Source of the DNA: Oscillospiraceae bacterium
GTDB taxonomy: Bacteria; Bacillota; Clostridia; Oscillospirales; Ruminococcaceae
Direction of reading: 5' to 3'
Assembly: GCA_017460835.1 (NCBI GenBank)
Contig: JAFUAD010000026.1
Span: 41,790 to 105,789, forward strand
DNA: 64,000 nucleotides
Shown here: positions 1-7,612 of the stretch, in pieces
Position numbering within the stretch: the stretch's first letter is position 1
Layout of the letters: the number at the start of each line of letters is the position of its first letter
Position numbers and translations under genes: made by a program
The notes under the pieces: generated by a model
What the model saw: the letters and a program-made list of their open reading frames with translations, nothing else
Told to the model about the DNA's origin: nothing
Database searches by the model: none

Positions 1-1
1 A

Positions 2-529
2 CCGGTCCGCGCCTATGCTTCTGCCTTCCGCGAGATTCAGGATCAGGTCGCTGCCGGCTGCTGCGAATATGATATGATCTTTCTGCCGACCGGTACGGGC
101 ATGACGCAGGCAGGACTGCTTGCGGGTGCTGCCGAGGCCGGCATGAAGCAGACGGTGATCGGCATTTCTGTCGCACGGGCTGCGGAACAGGAAAAGCAGG
201 TTCTCGAACGGTTCCTCGCTGCCTATTTCGCAGAGACGGGAATCCGCGATACCGTTCAGAATGAGATTCTTGTCACAGACGCATACCTCTGCGGCGGGTA
301 CGGAAAATTTGACGGCGGGATCCGTTCGGTCATCGAAACCGTATACCGGCAGTACGGGATGCAGCTTGACCCGACTTACTCCGGAAAGGGATTTTTCGGA
401 ATGCTCAGCTATCTCAGAGAGCATGCGGTTACCGGAAAAAAGATTCTGTTTTTGCATACGGGCGGAACACCGCTTTATTTTGAACTTCTGATGAAGTATT
501 ATTTTGAAGGGAGCACCGAACATGTCTGA
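2..529 (+). CDS. PLP-dependent D-cysteine desulfhydrase / ACC deaminase-family enzyme, C-terminal part
   Basis: The reading frame is open from base 2, so the start lies before the window; about 175 C-terminal residues are visible. The motif GTGMTQAGL matches the phosphate-gripping loop of the fold-type II PLP family that includes D-cysteine desulfhydrase and 1-aminocyclopropane-1-carboxylate deaminase. Near the end LDPTYSGKGFFGML and LFLHTGGTPLYF are the usual C-terminal family motifs. The PLP lysine would be upstream and cannot be checked. The gene overlaps the next one, an ATP-grasp ligase, by 8 bases, so the two are translationally coupled and probably serve one pathway, perhaps making or modifying an amino acid that the ligase attaches to something. 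The exact substrate cannot be read from this fragment. Confidence 0.85.
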   Translation, partial: PVRAYASAFREIQDQVAAGCCEYDMIFLPTGTGMTQAGLLAGAAEAGMKQTVIGISVARAAEQEKQVLERFLAAYFAETGIRDTVQNEILVTDAYLCGGYGKFDGGIRSVIETVYRQYGMQLDPTYSGKGFFGMLSYLREHAVTGKKILFLHTGGTPLYFELLMKYYFEGSTEHV

Positions 530-1556
530 AGCATTGAATCTGCTGTTTACATCCGTCGGAAGGAGAAGCTATCTGGTTGAGTATTTCCGTGCCGCAATGG
601 GCGGAAAGGGTAAGATCTGCGTGGCGAACAGCTCCGAGAAATCGCCGGCATTCCTTGTTGCGGATGAAGCCGTGGTCACACCGCTGATCTACGATGACAA
701 CTATATCCCGTTCCTGCTGGATTACTGTAAGAAGAATCAGATCGACGCGATCATCTCGCTCTTTGATATCGACCTGCCGATTCTTTCGCAGAATAAGGCA
801 AAATTTGCAGAGATCGGCACGAAAATCGTCGTTTCGGAGCCGGAGGCGATTCACCGCTGCAACGATAAGTGGGTGACCTATCAGGATCTGCTTCAGAACG
901 GATTTCATGTCCCGAAGACCTTTCTGAGCCCGGAGGAGGCACTCGATGCCGTGAAGAGCGGCAGCATCTCCTTCCCGCTGATGGTAAAGCCGCGCTGGGG
1001 CATGGGCTCGATCGCCGTTTTTGAGGCGGAGAATGAGGAGGAGCTGCTGGTATTCTTCAAAAAGGTCAGAAACAGCATCATGCAGACCTATCTCAAGTAT
1101 GAATCCAAGCAGACGCTCGATGCCTGCGTTCTGATTCAGGAGAAAATCAAGGGGCAGGAATACGGGCTGGATATCATCAATGATCTCAGCGGCAATTACG
1201 TCAACACGATCTGCAAGATGAAATATGCGATGCGCTCAGGCGAGACCGACTGCGCCGTAACGGTCGATGACCCCGCGCTCAGAGCCGTCGGCGAATCGCT
1301 CAGCAAATACATGAAGCATATTGCAAATCTCGATGTCGATATTTTCAAGACCGAGGATCAGATTTATGTGCTGGAGATGAACGCCCGCTTCGGCGGCGGT
1401 TATCCGTTCAGCCATGTTGCGGGTGTGAACCTGCCGCTTGCCATCGTCAAATGGCTGCGGGGAGAGGAGGTCGATGCGGAAATTCTACAGCCGAAAATCG
1501 GCATAATGGCACAGAAGGATATCCGAATGACTGTGTTGTCAACCGACGCGGGTTGA
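522..1556 (+). CDS. ATP-grasp domain ligase (CarB-like fold)
   Basis: 344 residues. The start is ATG 522, with purine-rich GAAGGGAG just upstream; a TTG at 504 is in frame but less likely. The N-terminal LLFTSVGRRSYLVEYF opens a Rossmann-like pre-ATP-grasp domain. The ATP-grasp core follows, with MVKPRWGMGS as the lysine-containing ATP loop (about residues 157-166) and LEMNARFGGGYP (near 285-296) as the metal-binding Glu/Asn motif. Such enzymes activate a carboxylate as an acyl phosphate and join it to an amine. Carbamoyl-phosphate-synthase-like ATP-grasp proteins of this size are often found in surface-polysaccharide or small-peptide loci. The overlap with the PLP enzyme suggests an amino-acid-dependent ligation. 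The true substrates are unknown. Confidence 0.85.
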   Translation: MSEALNLLFTSVGRRSYLVEYFRAAMGGKGKICVANSSEKSPAFLVADEAVVTPLIYDDNYIPFLLDYCKKNQIDAIISLFDIDLPILSQNKAKFAEIGTKIVVSEPEAIHRCNDKWVTYQDLLQNGFHVPKTFLSPEEALDAVKSGSISFPLMVKPRWGMGSIAVFEAENEEELLVFFKKVRNSIMQTYLKYESKQTLDACVLIQEKIKGQEYGLDIINDLSGNYVNTICKMKYAMRSGETDCAVTVDDPALRAVGESLSKYMKHIANLDVDIFKTEDQIYVLEMNARFGGGYPFSHVAGVNLPLAIVKWLRGEEVDAEILQPKIGIMAQKDIRMTVLSTDAG

Positions 1557-1584
1557 TAACGCCTGCCAGAAAGGACTGGTAAAT

Positions 1585-3903
1585 ATGAAAAAGCCTGTAA
1601 CAGCATTATGGACCGCATTAACATTTATCTCTGCCTTTCTTTTGAATCTGGTTCCGGCAGCGGCGGAGGACTCTGCTGCGGGCGGAACCTGCGGCGAATC
1701 CGCTTACTGGGAATTTGATCCGGAAACCGGAGCACTGACCGTATCCGGCAGCGGCGAGATGAGCAAACCGGACTGGGATACCCAGATGCTCCGGCAGAAT
1801 GTCAGATCCGTTGTGATTCAGGACGGGATTACCGAAATCAGACCCGATCTGTTTCGCGATTTCAGTCTCGTAACGGACTTAACGCTCAGTAATACACTCC
1901 TCGAAATCTCCAGCGGTGCATTTTACAATTTCGATGCTCTGACGGATATTGTCATTCCCGAAAGTGTCTGCAAAATTGATTCCTATGCATTCTGTGACTG
2001 TTCCGGATTAAAGAGCGTGACCGTTCTGAATCCCGACTGCGAAATTGCCGTCACAGAAGACGAATACGATGAATATGCGTATTTAGCTCCGGGCGGAACC
2101 ATCTGCAACAGCTCATCATGGCAGATGGAGGAAGAAGGCGCGGTGTTTTATTACTATACCGGTGTCATCCGCGGCTATGAGGGTTCTCCCGCAGAGGCAT
2201 ATTGCAGCAAAACCGGCTATTCCTTTGAAGCGCTTGCTCCGGCGAAGGGAGATGTCATTCCGGGCTTGGCATGCAGCTGGATGCTGGAGGACGGTGTGCT
2301 GACGATCTCCGGATCGGGTCCGATGCCGGATTACAAGGGCAGTACGGATTATTCTGACAGACCGTGGTACCCTTATCTCGGGCAAATTCAGAAGGTTGTG
2401 ATCAAAGAAGGCGTAACAAGCATCGGGAACGGCGCATTTCTTGATTGCACAGCCCTGACGGAAATTTCAATTCCGGAGAGTGTAACACACATCGGACATT
2501 ATGCATTTTACGGATGCAGTGCGCTGACAAGCGTTACGATCCCGAAAAACATGACAGAAATCGGGAACTATGCATTCTTTGATTGCAGTGCTCTGACCGA
2601 AATCAACATGCCCGAAACCATGACCGGCTCTCTCGGCGCCCATACGTTTTATGGGTGCAGCGCCTTAAAGGAGTTCACGATTCCGGACGGCATTACGTCC
2701 GTCGGCTCCAGCTTATTCGAGAAGTGCAGCTCGCTTGAACGGATCACAATTCCGGACAGTGTCAAAAGCATCGGATTATGTGCATTCGCAAGCTGCTACA
2801 ATCTGGCTGAAATTGATCTGCCGGACGGCCTGACGATGATCGAATCATCAACATTCGCTTCATGCAGAAGTCTGACTGAAATCGTGATCCCGGACAGCGT
2901 GAAAAAAATCTATGAGTATGCATTTGTGAACTGCACCGGACTGAAGCATGTCACGCTCCCGAAAAATCTGACGCACATCCGGCACTATGCGTTCAAGAAT
3001 TGTCCCGGTCTGACCGAAATCGACTTACCAGACCGCTTGATAAACATTGATTACGGTGTGTTTACGGATTGCACCGGCCTGACTGAAATTACAATCCCGG
3101 CCAGCCTGACGGCCATTGGCCAGACTTCATTTTCAGGCTGCACCGGACTGACAAAGGTCACGGTTCCGGAGACTGTGACAACCGTCGGGAGCAATGCCTT
3201 CTCCGGCTGCACCGGTATGACGGAGCTCACAGTTCTGAATCCGGAGTGTACGATCTGGGATAGTGCCGATACCGTTCCGCAGACGATCGCAATCCGCGGC
3301 TATGACGATTCGACAGCACAGGCGTTCTGCGATAAATGGGGCAATGTCTTTCTTTCGCTCGGCGCCGTACCGGTTGAAACCACAACCGCTACGACAATGA
3401 CCACCACAACCACCACAACCACCACAACCACCACCACCACTACAACCACTACAACCACCACGACCACCACAACCACCACAACTACTACCACAACCACTAC
3501 CACAACCACTACAACCACCGCAACTACTACCACTACCACAACCACACTGCCCGAGCCGATCGCCTCGGATGAAGACTTCCGCACAATGGCGCAGAAGGAC
3601 TATCAAATCCGGACGGGTGTGAACGCGAACGCTGTCATCACCGGCAGGGACGGCAATACTCTGACCGTCGATCTGGTCGATAAAACCGGCAAGGTGCTCG
3701 ATACCTATGTCATTGATGTGGGCTCCGGCATTGCACAGAGCAATACCGCGCAGAACATCAATCTCCCGCAGACAGGCGTTTATTCATGGGGGAGCTGGAT
3801 TACGGCAGGCTTTGCGGTGCTTCTGATCTGCTTTGGCTTCGCCGCTGTGAAATGCTCCGGCATCCTCCGCAGAAAAGAAGAAGATCAGGAATCAACAGAC
3901 TGA
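1585..3903 (+). CDS. BspA-type leucine-rich-repeat surface protein with Thr linker and LPQTG anchor
   Basis: 772 residues. A signal peptide ends around PAAAEDS (residue 28). Two copies of a lead-in module of the form GVLTISGSG...Y precede about a dozen LRR_5 repeats of the type AFxxCxxLTEIxIPxSVxxIG (residues about 80-580). A nearly pure threonine linker of about 50 residues follows (near 600-650), then a short globular domain. The LPQTG sorting signal lies at residues 727-731, followed by a hydrophobic segment and the charged tail RRKEED. It is therefore exported, cleaved between T and G by sortase and linked to peptidoglycan. LRR_5 proteins of this kind usually bind host or plant surfaces. 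RBS AAAGGA precedes ATG 1585. A class B sortase is encoded at 23239-24795. Confidence 0.93.
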   Translation: MKKPVTALWTALTFISAFLLNLVPAAAEDSAAGGTCGESAYWEFDPETGALTVSGSGEMSKPDWDTQMLRQNVRSVVIQDGITEIRPDLFRDFSLVTDLTLSNTLLEISSGAFYNFDALTDIVIPESVCKIDSYAFCDCSGLKSVTVLNPDCEIAVTEDEYDEYAYLAPGGTICNSSSWQMEEEGAVFYYYTGVIRGYEGSPAEAYCSKTGYSFEALAPAKGDVIPGLACSWMLEDGVLTISGSGPMPDYKGSTDYSDRPWYPYLGQIQKVVIKEGVTSIGNGAFLDCTALTEISIPESVTHIGHYAFYGCSALTSVTIPKNMTEIGNYAFFDCSALTEINMPETMTGSLGAHTFYGCSALKEFTIPDGITSVGSSLFEKCSSLERITIPDSVKSIGLCAFASCYNLAEIDLPDGLTMIESSTFASCRSLTEIVIPDSVKKIYEYAFVNCTGLKHVTLPKNLTHIRHYAFKNCPGLTEIDLPDRLINIDYGVFTDCTGLTEITIPASLTAIGQTSFSGCTGLTKVTVPETVTTVGSNAFSGCTGMTELTVLNPECTIWDSADTVPQTIAIRGYDDSTAQAFCDKWGNVFLSLGAVPVETTTATTMTTTTTTTTTTTTTTTTTTTTTTTTTTTTTTTTTTTTTTTTATTTTTTTTLPEPIASDEDFRTMAQKDYQIRTGVNANAVITGRDGNTLTVDLVDKTGKVLDTYVIDVGSGIAQSNTAQNINLPQTGVYSWGSWITAGFAVLLICFGFAAVKCSGILRRKEEDQESTD
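3378..3545 (+). repeat. ACN codon tract encoding a poly-threonine linker
   Basis: Nearly uninterrupted ACC/ACA/ACT codons encode a flexible, probably glycosylatable Thr linker between the LRR region and the C-terminal domain of the LPQTG protein. Such tracts can change length by slippage, and they produce spurious poly-Val and poly-Gly frames on the opposite strand. Confidence 0.9.
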
Positions 3904-3911
3904 GGAAAGCT

Positions 3912-3942
3912 GTGACCTCCTCCCGGCAAAGGAGGGGGTCAC
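3912..3942 (+). terminator. Rho-independent terminator after the LPQTG protein
   Basis: A 12-bp stem (GTGACCTCCTCC / GGAGGGGGTCAC, one G-T wobble) with a 7-base loop lies 8 bases after the stop codon and is followed by a short T-rich run (CTTTTCC). Confidence 0.75.
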
Positions 3943-4000
3943 ACGCTTTTCCTGTGCGGATGCCCGGACGGCATGATCCTTTCAAACGGAGTGAAGCATT

Positions 4001-5128
4001 ATGGATGAAAAGGAAAAAATCAGAACGGCGATGCGGATGATCGCGCTTGTCCGCTGTGCCCTGAACGGCGAAACGCCCTCACAGCAGTTTGTGCAGCGGC
4101 TGGATCCCGAAAAGCTGTTTCAGGTCTGCGAAGCGCATATTCTGACCGCCTGCGCTGCCTATGCGCTTGAATCGGCAGGCATTCACGACAAGCGATTCAC
4201 GGAGGCAAAGTATAAGGCAATCCGCAAGAACATCCTGCTGGATGCCGAGCGGCAAAGGGTTCTGAACCGTCTGGAGGATGAAGGCATCTGGTATCTGCCG
4301 CTGAAGGGCGCAATTCTGCACAACTGGTACCCGCAGCCCGGTATGCGGCAGATGTGCGACAACGACATTTTATATGATCCGGATGCGCGGGAGCGAATCA
4401 GAGAAATCATGCTCGGTCTCGGATTCACCAACGACCGCTTCGGCATTTCGCATAACGATGCCTATTTCAAGCCGCCTGTCTGTAATTTCGAGATGCATCA
4501 TGAGCTTTTCCTTGCAATAGATCACAAACAAACCGTCCGCTATTACGCTGATGTGAAGTCCCGGCTCCGAAGGGATGCGGGCAGGCGTTATGCATACAGC
4601 TTCCGTCCGGAGGATTTTTATATCTATGTGACGGCACATGAATACAAGCATTTCAGCAAGGGCGGAACCGGTGTTCGCTCCCTTGCGGATACTTATGTCA
4701 TCCTGCGGAAATATGAGAATATATATGACTGGGATTATATCCGCGCAGAGCTGAAAAAGCTCGGCCTGACCGAATTTGAAGCGGAAAACCGGCTGCTTGC
4801 GCAGAAGCTGTTTACCGGCGGCGATCTGAATGCAGAGGACAAAAGGCGCCTCCGGTATTACATTCTCTCCGGAACCTACGGCATTCATGCGCACAGAGTC
4901 AGCAACCGGATGCAGGAAGCAAATCAGTCAAAGCTCCGGTATCTTGCAAAGAGGCTCTTTCCTGATTCCGGGTTTATCAAGGAGTTCTATCCGTTCTTCT
5001 ACCGGCATAAGGCGCTGGTTCCGCTTCTCTGGGTGTACCGCCCGGTTCATGCACTCGCCGCAAAGCGGAATCTGGTGATTCCGGAGCTGAAGCTGCTCTT
5101 TCGGGAGAACCGGAATCAGAAACAATAA
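4001..5128 (+). CDS. nucleotidyltransferase-family protein (NTP_transf_5-like)
   Basis: 375 residues, starting at ATG 4001 after GGAG. The motif LPLKGA (residues 99-104) followed by RQMCDNDIL (116-124, with D120 and D122) matches the uncharacterised nucleotidyltransferase family PF14907 (MNT-like fold), in which the DxD pair would bind metal and nucleotide. The remaining C-terminal two thirds are helical and basic, with no membrane segment. Members often sit in polysaccharide, lasso-peptide or other peptide-modification loci, but no partner is obvious here apart from the ATP-grasp/PLP pair 2.4 kb upstream. A terminator before and a hairpin after it suggest it is its own transcription unit. 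Its substrate is unknown. Confidence 0.8.
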   Translation: MDEKEKIRTAMRMIALVRCALNGETPSQQFVQRLDPEKLFQVCEAHILTACAAYALESAGIHDKRFTEAKYKAIRKNILLDAERQRVLNRLEDEGIWYLPLKGAILHNWYPQPGMRQMCDNDILYDPDARERIREIMLGLGFTNDRFGISHNDAYFKPPVCNFEMHHELFLAIDHKQTVRYYADVKSRLRRDAGRRYAYSFRPEDFYIYVTAHEYKHFSKGGTGVRSLADTYVILRKYENIYDWDYIRAELKKLGLTEFEAENRLLAQKLFTGGDLNAEDKRRLRYYILSGTYGIHAHRVSNRMQEANQSKLRYLAKRLFPDSGFIKEFYPFFYRHKALVPLLWVYRPVHALAAKRNLVIPELKLLFRENRNQKQ

Positions 5129-5138
5129 AGCATACAAA

Positions 5139-5164
5139 ATGCCGTCTGATGATTCAGGCGGCAT
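5139..5164 (+). terminator. Hairpin after the nucleotidyltransferase
   Basis: An 11-bp stem (ATGCCGTCTGA / TCAGGCGGCAT) with a 4-base loop, 10 bases after the stop. The T-run behind it is poor, so termination is likely but not certain. A related hairpin occurs between dapA and dapB. Confidence 0.55.
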
Positions 5165-5259
5165 GTGTCTGTTCCGGCATCTGATCGGATTTGTGTCAGA
5201 TTTTGATGCGGATGCTGTGTATATAGGTGAAGGGCACAATCAGAGGAGGTGATGAACCG

Positions 5260-5820
5260 ATGGAGGATCATGAGATTGTCCGGCTGTATTTTGAGCGGGA
5301 CGAGCGTGCGATCTCGGAGACTGCGGCAAAATACGGCGCATACTGCACGAAAATCGCCGTCAATATCCTCAGCAGCCGCGAGGATGCGGAGGAATGCGTC
5401 AACGAGAGCTGGCTGCATGCATGGAATGCGATTCCGCCGCACAGGCCGAGGATTCTCGCGACCTTTCTCGGCAAGATCGTCCGGCGCCTGTCCTTTAACC
5501 GGTATCAGTTTCTGCATGCGGAAAAGCGCGGCGGCTGCGAGGTCAGCGCGGTGCTCGATGAGCTCGCGGAGATCGTTTCGGACGGGGAATCGGCGGAGGA
5601 CAGCGTCATCCGGAGGGAGCTGATCGCACAGATCAATGCCTTTCTCAGATCGCTTCCGGAGGAAAAGCGCCGCATGTTTCTGCGGCGGTACTGGTATTCC
5701 GACAGCATTGCGGAGATCGCGGCGCGGTTCGGAAAACGTGAAAATGCAGTGTCCGCAGCGCTCAGCCGCATGCGGAAGGAGCTGCGGGCATATCTGCAAG
5801 AGAGGGGGTATGAGCTATGA
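5260..5820 (+). CDS. ECF-type RNA polymerase sigma factor (sigma-70 family)
   Basis: 186 residues. ATG 5260 is preceded by a strong AGGAGGT at 5244-5250 with 9-base spacing, so the longer frame from 5227 is not used. Region 2 covers roughly residues 10-75 (SSREDAEECVNESWLHAWNA contains the typical D-A-E-D/E-x-x-x-E/D-x-W pattern). Region 4 at about residues 125-180 has the helix-turn-helix YSDSIAEIAARFGKRENAV. The gene overlaps the following membrane protein by 4 bases (ATGA), the common arrangement of an ECF sigma factor with its anti-sigma factor. The signal it answers to is unknown. Confidence 0.9.
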   Translation: MEDHEIVRLYFERDERAISETAAKYGAYCTKIAVNILSSREDAEECVNESWLHAWNAIPPHRPRILATFLGKIVRRLSFNRYQFLHAEKRGGCEVSAVLDELAEIVSDGESAEDSVIRRELIAQINAFLRSLPEEKRRMFLRRYWYSDSIAEIAARFGKRENAVSAALSRMRKELRAYLQERGYEL

Positions 5821-6398
5821 AAGCGGCACAGCTTTATGAGCTGATCGGTGAGCTGGATGAAGCGGCGGTGTATGATGCAGCACAGCCGCGCAGCCGCAGG
5901 CGGCATCTGATCGCAGCAGGGCTTGCGGCGGCAGCCTGCCTCGGCATCGCAGCGGGCATCTGGGGCTGGCGGCGGAATTCGGCGCCGGCGCCGGCATATT
6001 CCGTTGCTTCGGATTCCTCCGAGGCACTTGGGGAGACCGCTGTGGAATTCCGCGATGTCCGGATCTACTATTACCATGACGGCGAAATGCAGAGTGAAAC
6101 AGAATATCTGCCCTGTACGCCGGAGCGGATTTTCGCTGCATGGAAGGCGCGGAACGGGGTAGGGGATGAGGTGCGGTTCATCGCCTGCCGGATCGAGAGC
6201 AACGGCACCGAGCACAGCGATTCCAGCACCGCATCCTATACCGTGGGCGACACGTTTATTCTGCATCTGACGGTTTCGGCGGAGCTTGCGGCGTATTATG
6301 ACAAAATGCCGCCGGAGCAGCTTCAGGAATCGCTGCGGCTGACCATGACCGGATATTCGGAAATTGAATATGACGGATTTGATCTGAAGATGGAGTAG
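5817..6398 (+). CDS. single-pass membrane protein, putative anti-sigma partner
   Basis: 193 residues, translationally coupled (ATGA overlap) to the ECF sigma factor. A short cytoplasmic N-terminus of about 30 residues with a basic patch RSRRRH leads into one transmembrane segment (about 31-51, Ala/Gly-rich). An extracytoplasmic domain of about 140 residues follows, with no recognised motif. The topology and gene order suggest an anti-sigma factor that holds the sigma factor at the membrane, but no ZAS/CxxC zinc motif is visible. The assignment is inferred from context only. A strong terminator follows directly. Confidence 0.7.
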   Translation: MKAAQLYELIGELDEAAVYDAAQPRSRRRHLIAAGLAAAACLGIAAGIWGWRRNSAPAPAYSVASDSSEALGETAVEFRDVRIYYYHDGEMQSETEYLPCTPERIFAAWKARNGVGDEVRFIACRIESNGTEHSDSSTASYTVGDTFILHLTVSAELAAYYDKMPPEQLQESLRLTMTGYSEIEYDGFDLKME

Positions 6399-6405
6399 TA
6401 CCAAT

Positions 6406-6448
6406 CAGCAGCACGGGGCAGAAATGCGCTTCCGTGCTGCTGTTTTTT
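6406..6448. terminator. Bidirectional terminator between convergent genes
   Basis: An 11-bp perfect stem (CAGCAGCACGG / CCGTGCTGCTG) with T6 on the plus strand. It lies between the plus-strand sigma operon and the minus-strand zinc-ribbon gene. Confidence 0.9.
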
Positions 6449-6463
6449 CTGTATGATATTCGA

Positions 6464-7296
6464 TTACGGCCGCATCATGCCGACGGTCGCGGTCATGCCG
6501 GTCGGAGAGGTGTAGCTGCCGACGGCATACTGATAGTCGCCGATCTGATAGAATGTGTCGATCGTCAGCTTGCCGTCGCCCTCGGCATAGATGCCGGCAC
6601 CCCACTCGTAGCCATCGAGGATGCCGTCATCCAGATCCTCGTCATTGATCGGCTCCTCGCCGTTGAACCATGTCAGATACCAGTCGAGATTCACGCGAAC
6701 GGTATCGCCGCCGTCGCCGATGATGACATTCAGCAGCATGGTCGTCGATTCGTCGAAAAACATCCGGCACTTCCAGCCGCCTAAGCAAGCGCTGCCGAAA
6801 TCCAGATAGGCCGCGCCGGCGGGAACACCCGCTTCCCTTGCGTTTGCGACCCACATCATCTCGTCAATAGTCGGGCGGTCGAAGGTGGAATTTGCGGGAT
6901 AGCCGTCGGGATTGAACTGCTCCGGCGGGACAGATTCCGTCTGATCTGCGGTCTGCACCGGAGTGGCGGTCGTGGCATCCGATGCTGAGGATGCGGGCTC
7001 TGTGCTGCTGTGTTCAGTGCGCGATGACCCCTCTCCGCCGCCTTTTCCGGTGCGCCTTAGGTAAATGATGCCGATGACCAGCCCGACAATCACCAGAAGC
7101 AGGATTATAATGACGACAATCGGAGCGCGGCTCTTCTGCGGGCTCTGCGCAGCGGGCGGCTGTACCGGCGCGGGCTGTGCATACTGCGGCTGCTGAACGG
7201 GGACAGGCTGCTGCGGCAGAATCCGTGTGCCGCAGTTTTCGCAGAAGGATGCGCCGGGCGCAGCGGCTGCTTGCAGTCCGGACAAAATTGATTCAT
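6464..7296 (-). pseudogene. zinc-ribbon single-pass membrane protein with an apparent frameshift
   Basis: The natural start is ATG at 7296, with AAAGGAG just upstream, giving MNQFCPDCKQPL. After about 12 codons the frame runs into unrelated sequence, while the other frame continues as GASFCENCGTRIL. Joining the two restores a classical CxxC...CxxC zinc_ribbon_2 N-terminus. The total length of 833 bases is one short of a multiple of three, so a single G is missing in the CCCGGC stretch near 7255-7262. Beyond the zinc ribbon come a Pro/Gln linker, one transmembrane segment (IVVIIILLLVIVGLVIGIIY), a Thr/Ser-rich stretch and an extracytoplasmic domain of about 150 residues. The break may be a real mutation or an assembly error. 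Function unknown. Confidence 0.75.
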
Positions 7297-7355
7297 CGCG
7301 CACTCCTTTCTCATCGGGCGGAGGTGCAGAAGCCTGCACCGCGAATCTGTCATAA

Positions 7356-7384
7356 ATTATAGCATAGATCAAAGAATGAGTCAA
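7356..7384 (-). promoter_or_regulatory. Promoter of the zinc-ribbon membrane protein gene
   Basis: On the minus strand TTGACT, 17 bases, TATAAT, about 60 bases upstream of the gene start. Confidence 0.8.
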
Positions 7385-7550
7385 GTGTTTTGACGAAACT
7401 TCAACAACAGGGGAACCATTCATCCTGTTCCGTGTACTTGCAGAGGCGCTCGGCGCCGATATCCGCGGCATGCTGTATTATGACATCAGGCAATATTGTT
7501 CCAAATCCGCAAAAAAAGACAATCCGTCATGAAAAAGAGCGGATTCTGCA

Positions 7551-7579
7551 TTGTATTCCCGCTGTGATTCTGCTATAAT
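7551..7579 (+). promoter_or_regulatory. Promoter of the GH43 enzyme
   Basis: TTGTAT, 17 bases, TATAAT, ending 33 bases before ATG 7613. A G5 run close to the start codon serves as the RBS. Confidence 0.75.
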
Positions 7580-7612
7580 CAGAGCAGAAAACAAAAACCG
7601 GGGGGATTTACA

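Noticed and set aside
3380-3545. Possible CRISPR-like repeat
   Set aside because: The repetition is a triplet codon tract within one open reading frame, with no spacers. No CRISPR array was seen anywhere in the window.
3300-3606. Poly-valine and poly-glycine frames opposite the LRR protein
   Set aside because: They are the complement of the threonine codon tract and have no start signals.
7385-7530. A short frame reading FRVLAEALGADIRGML, resembling the end of an HTH protein
   Set aside because: No start, no upstream part and a stop soon after; at most a small gene remnant.
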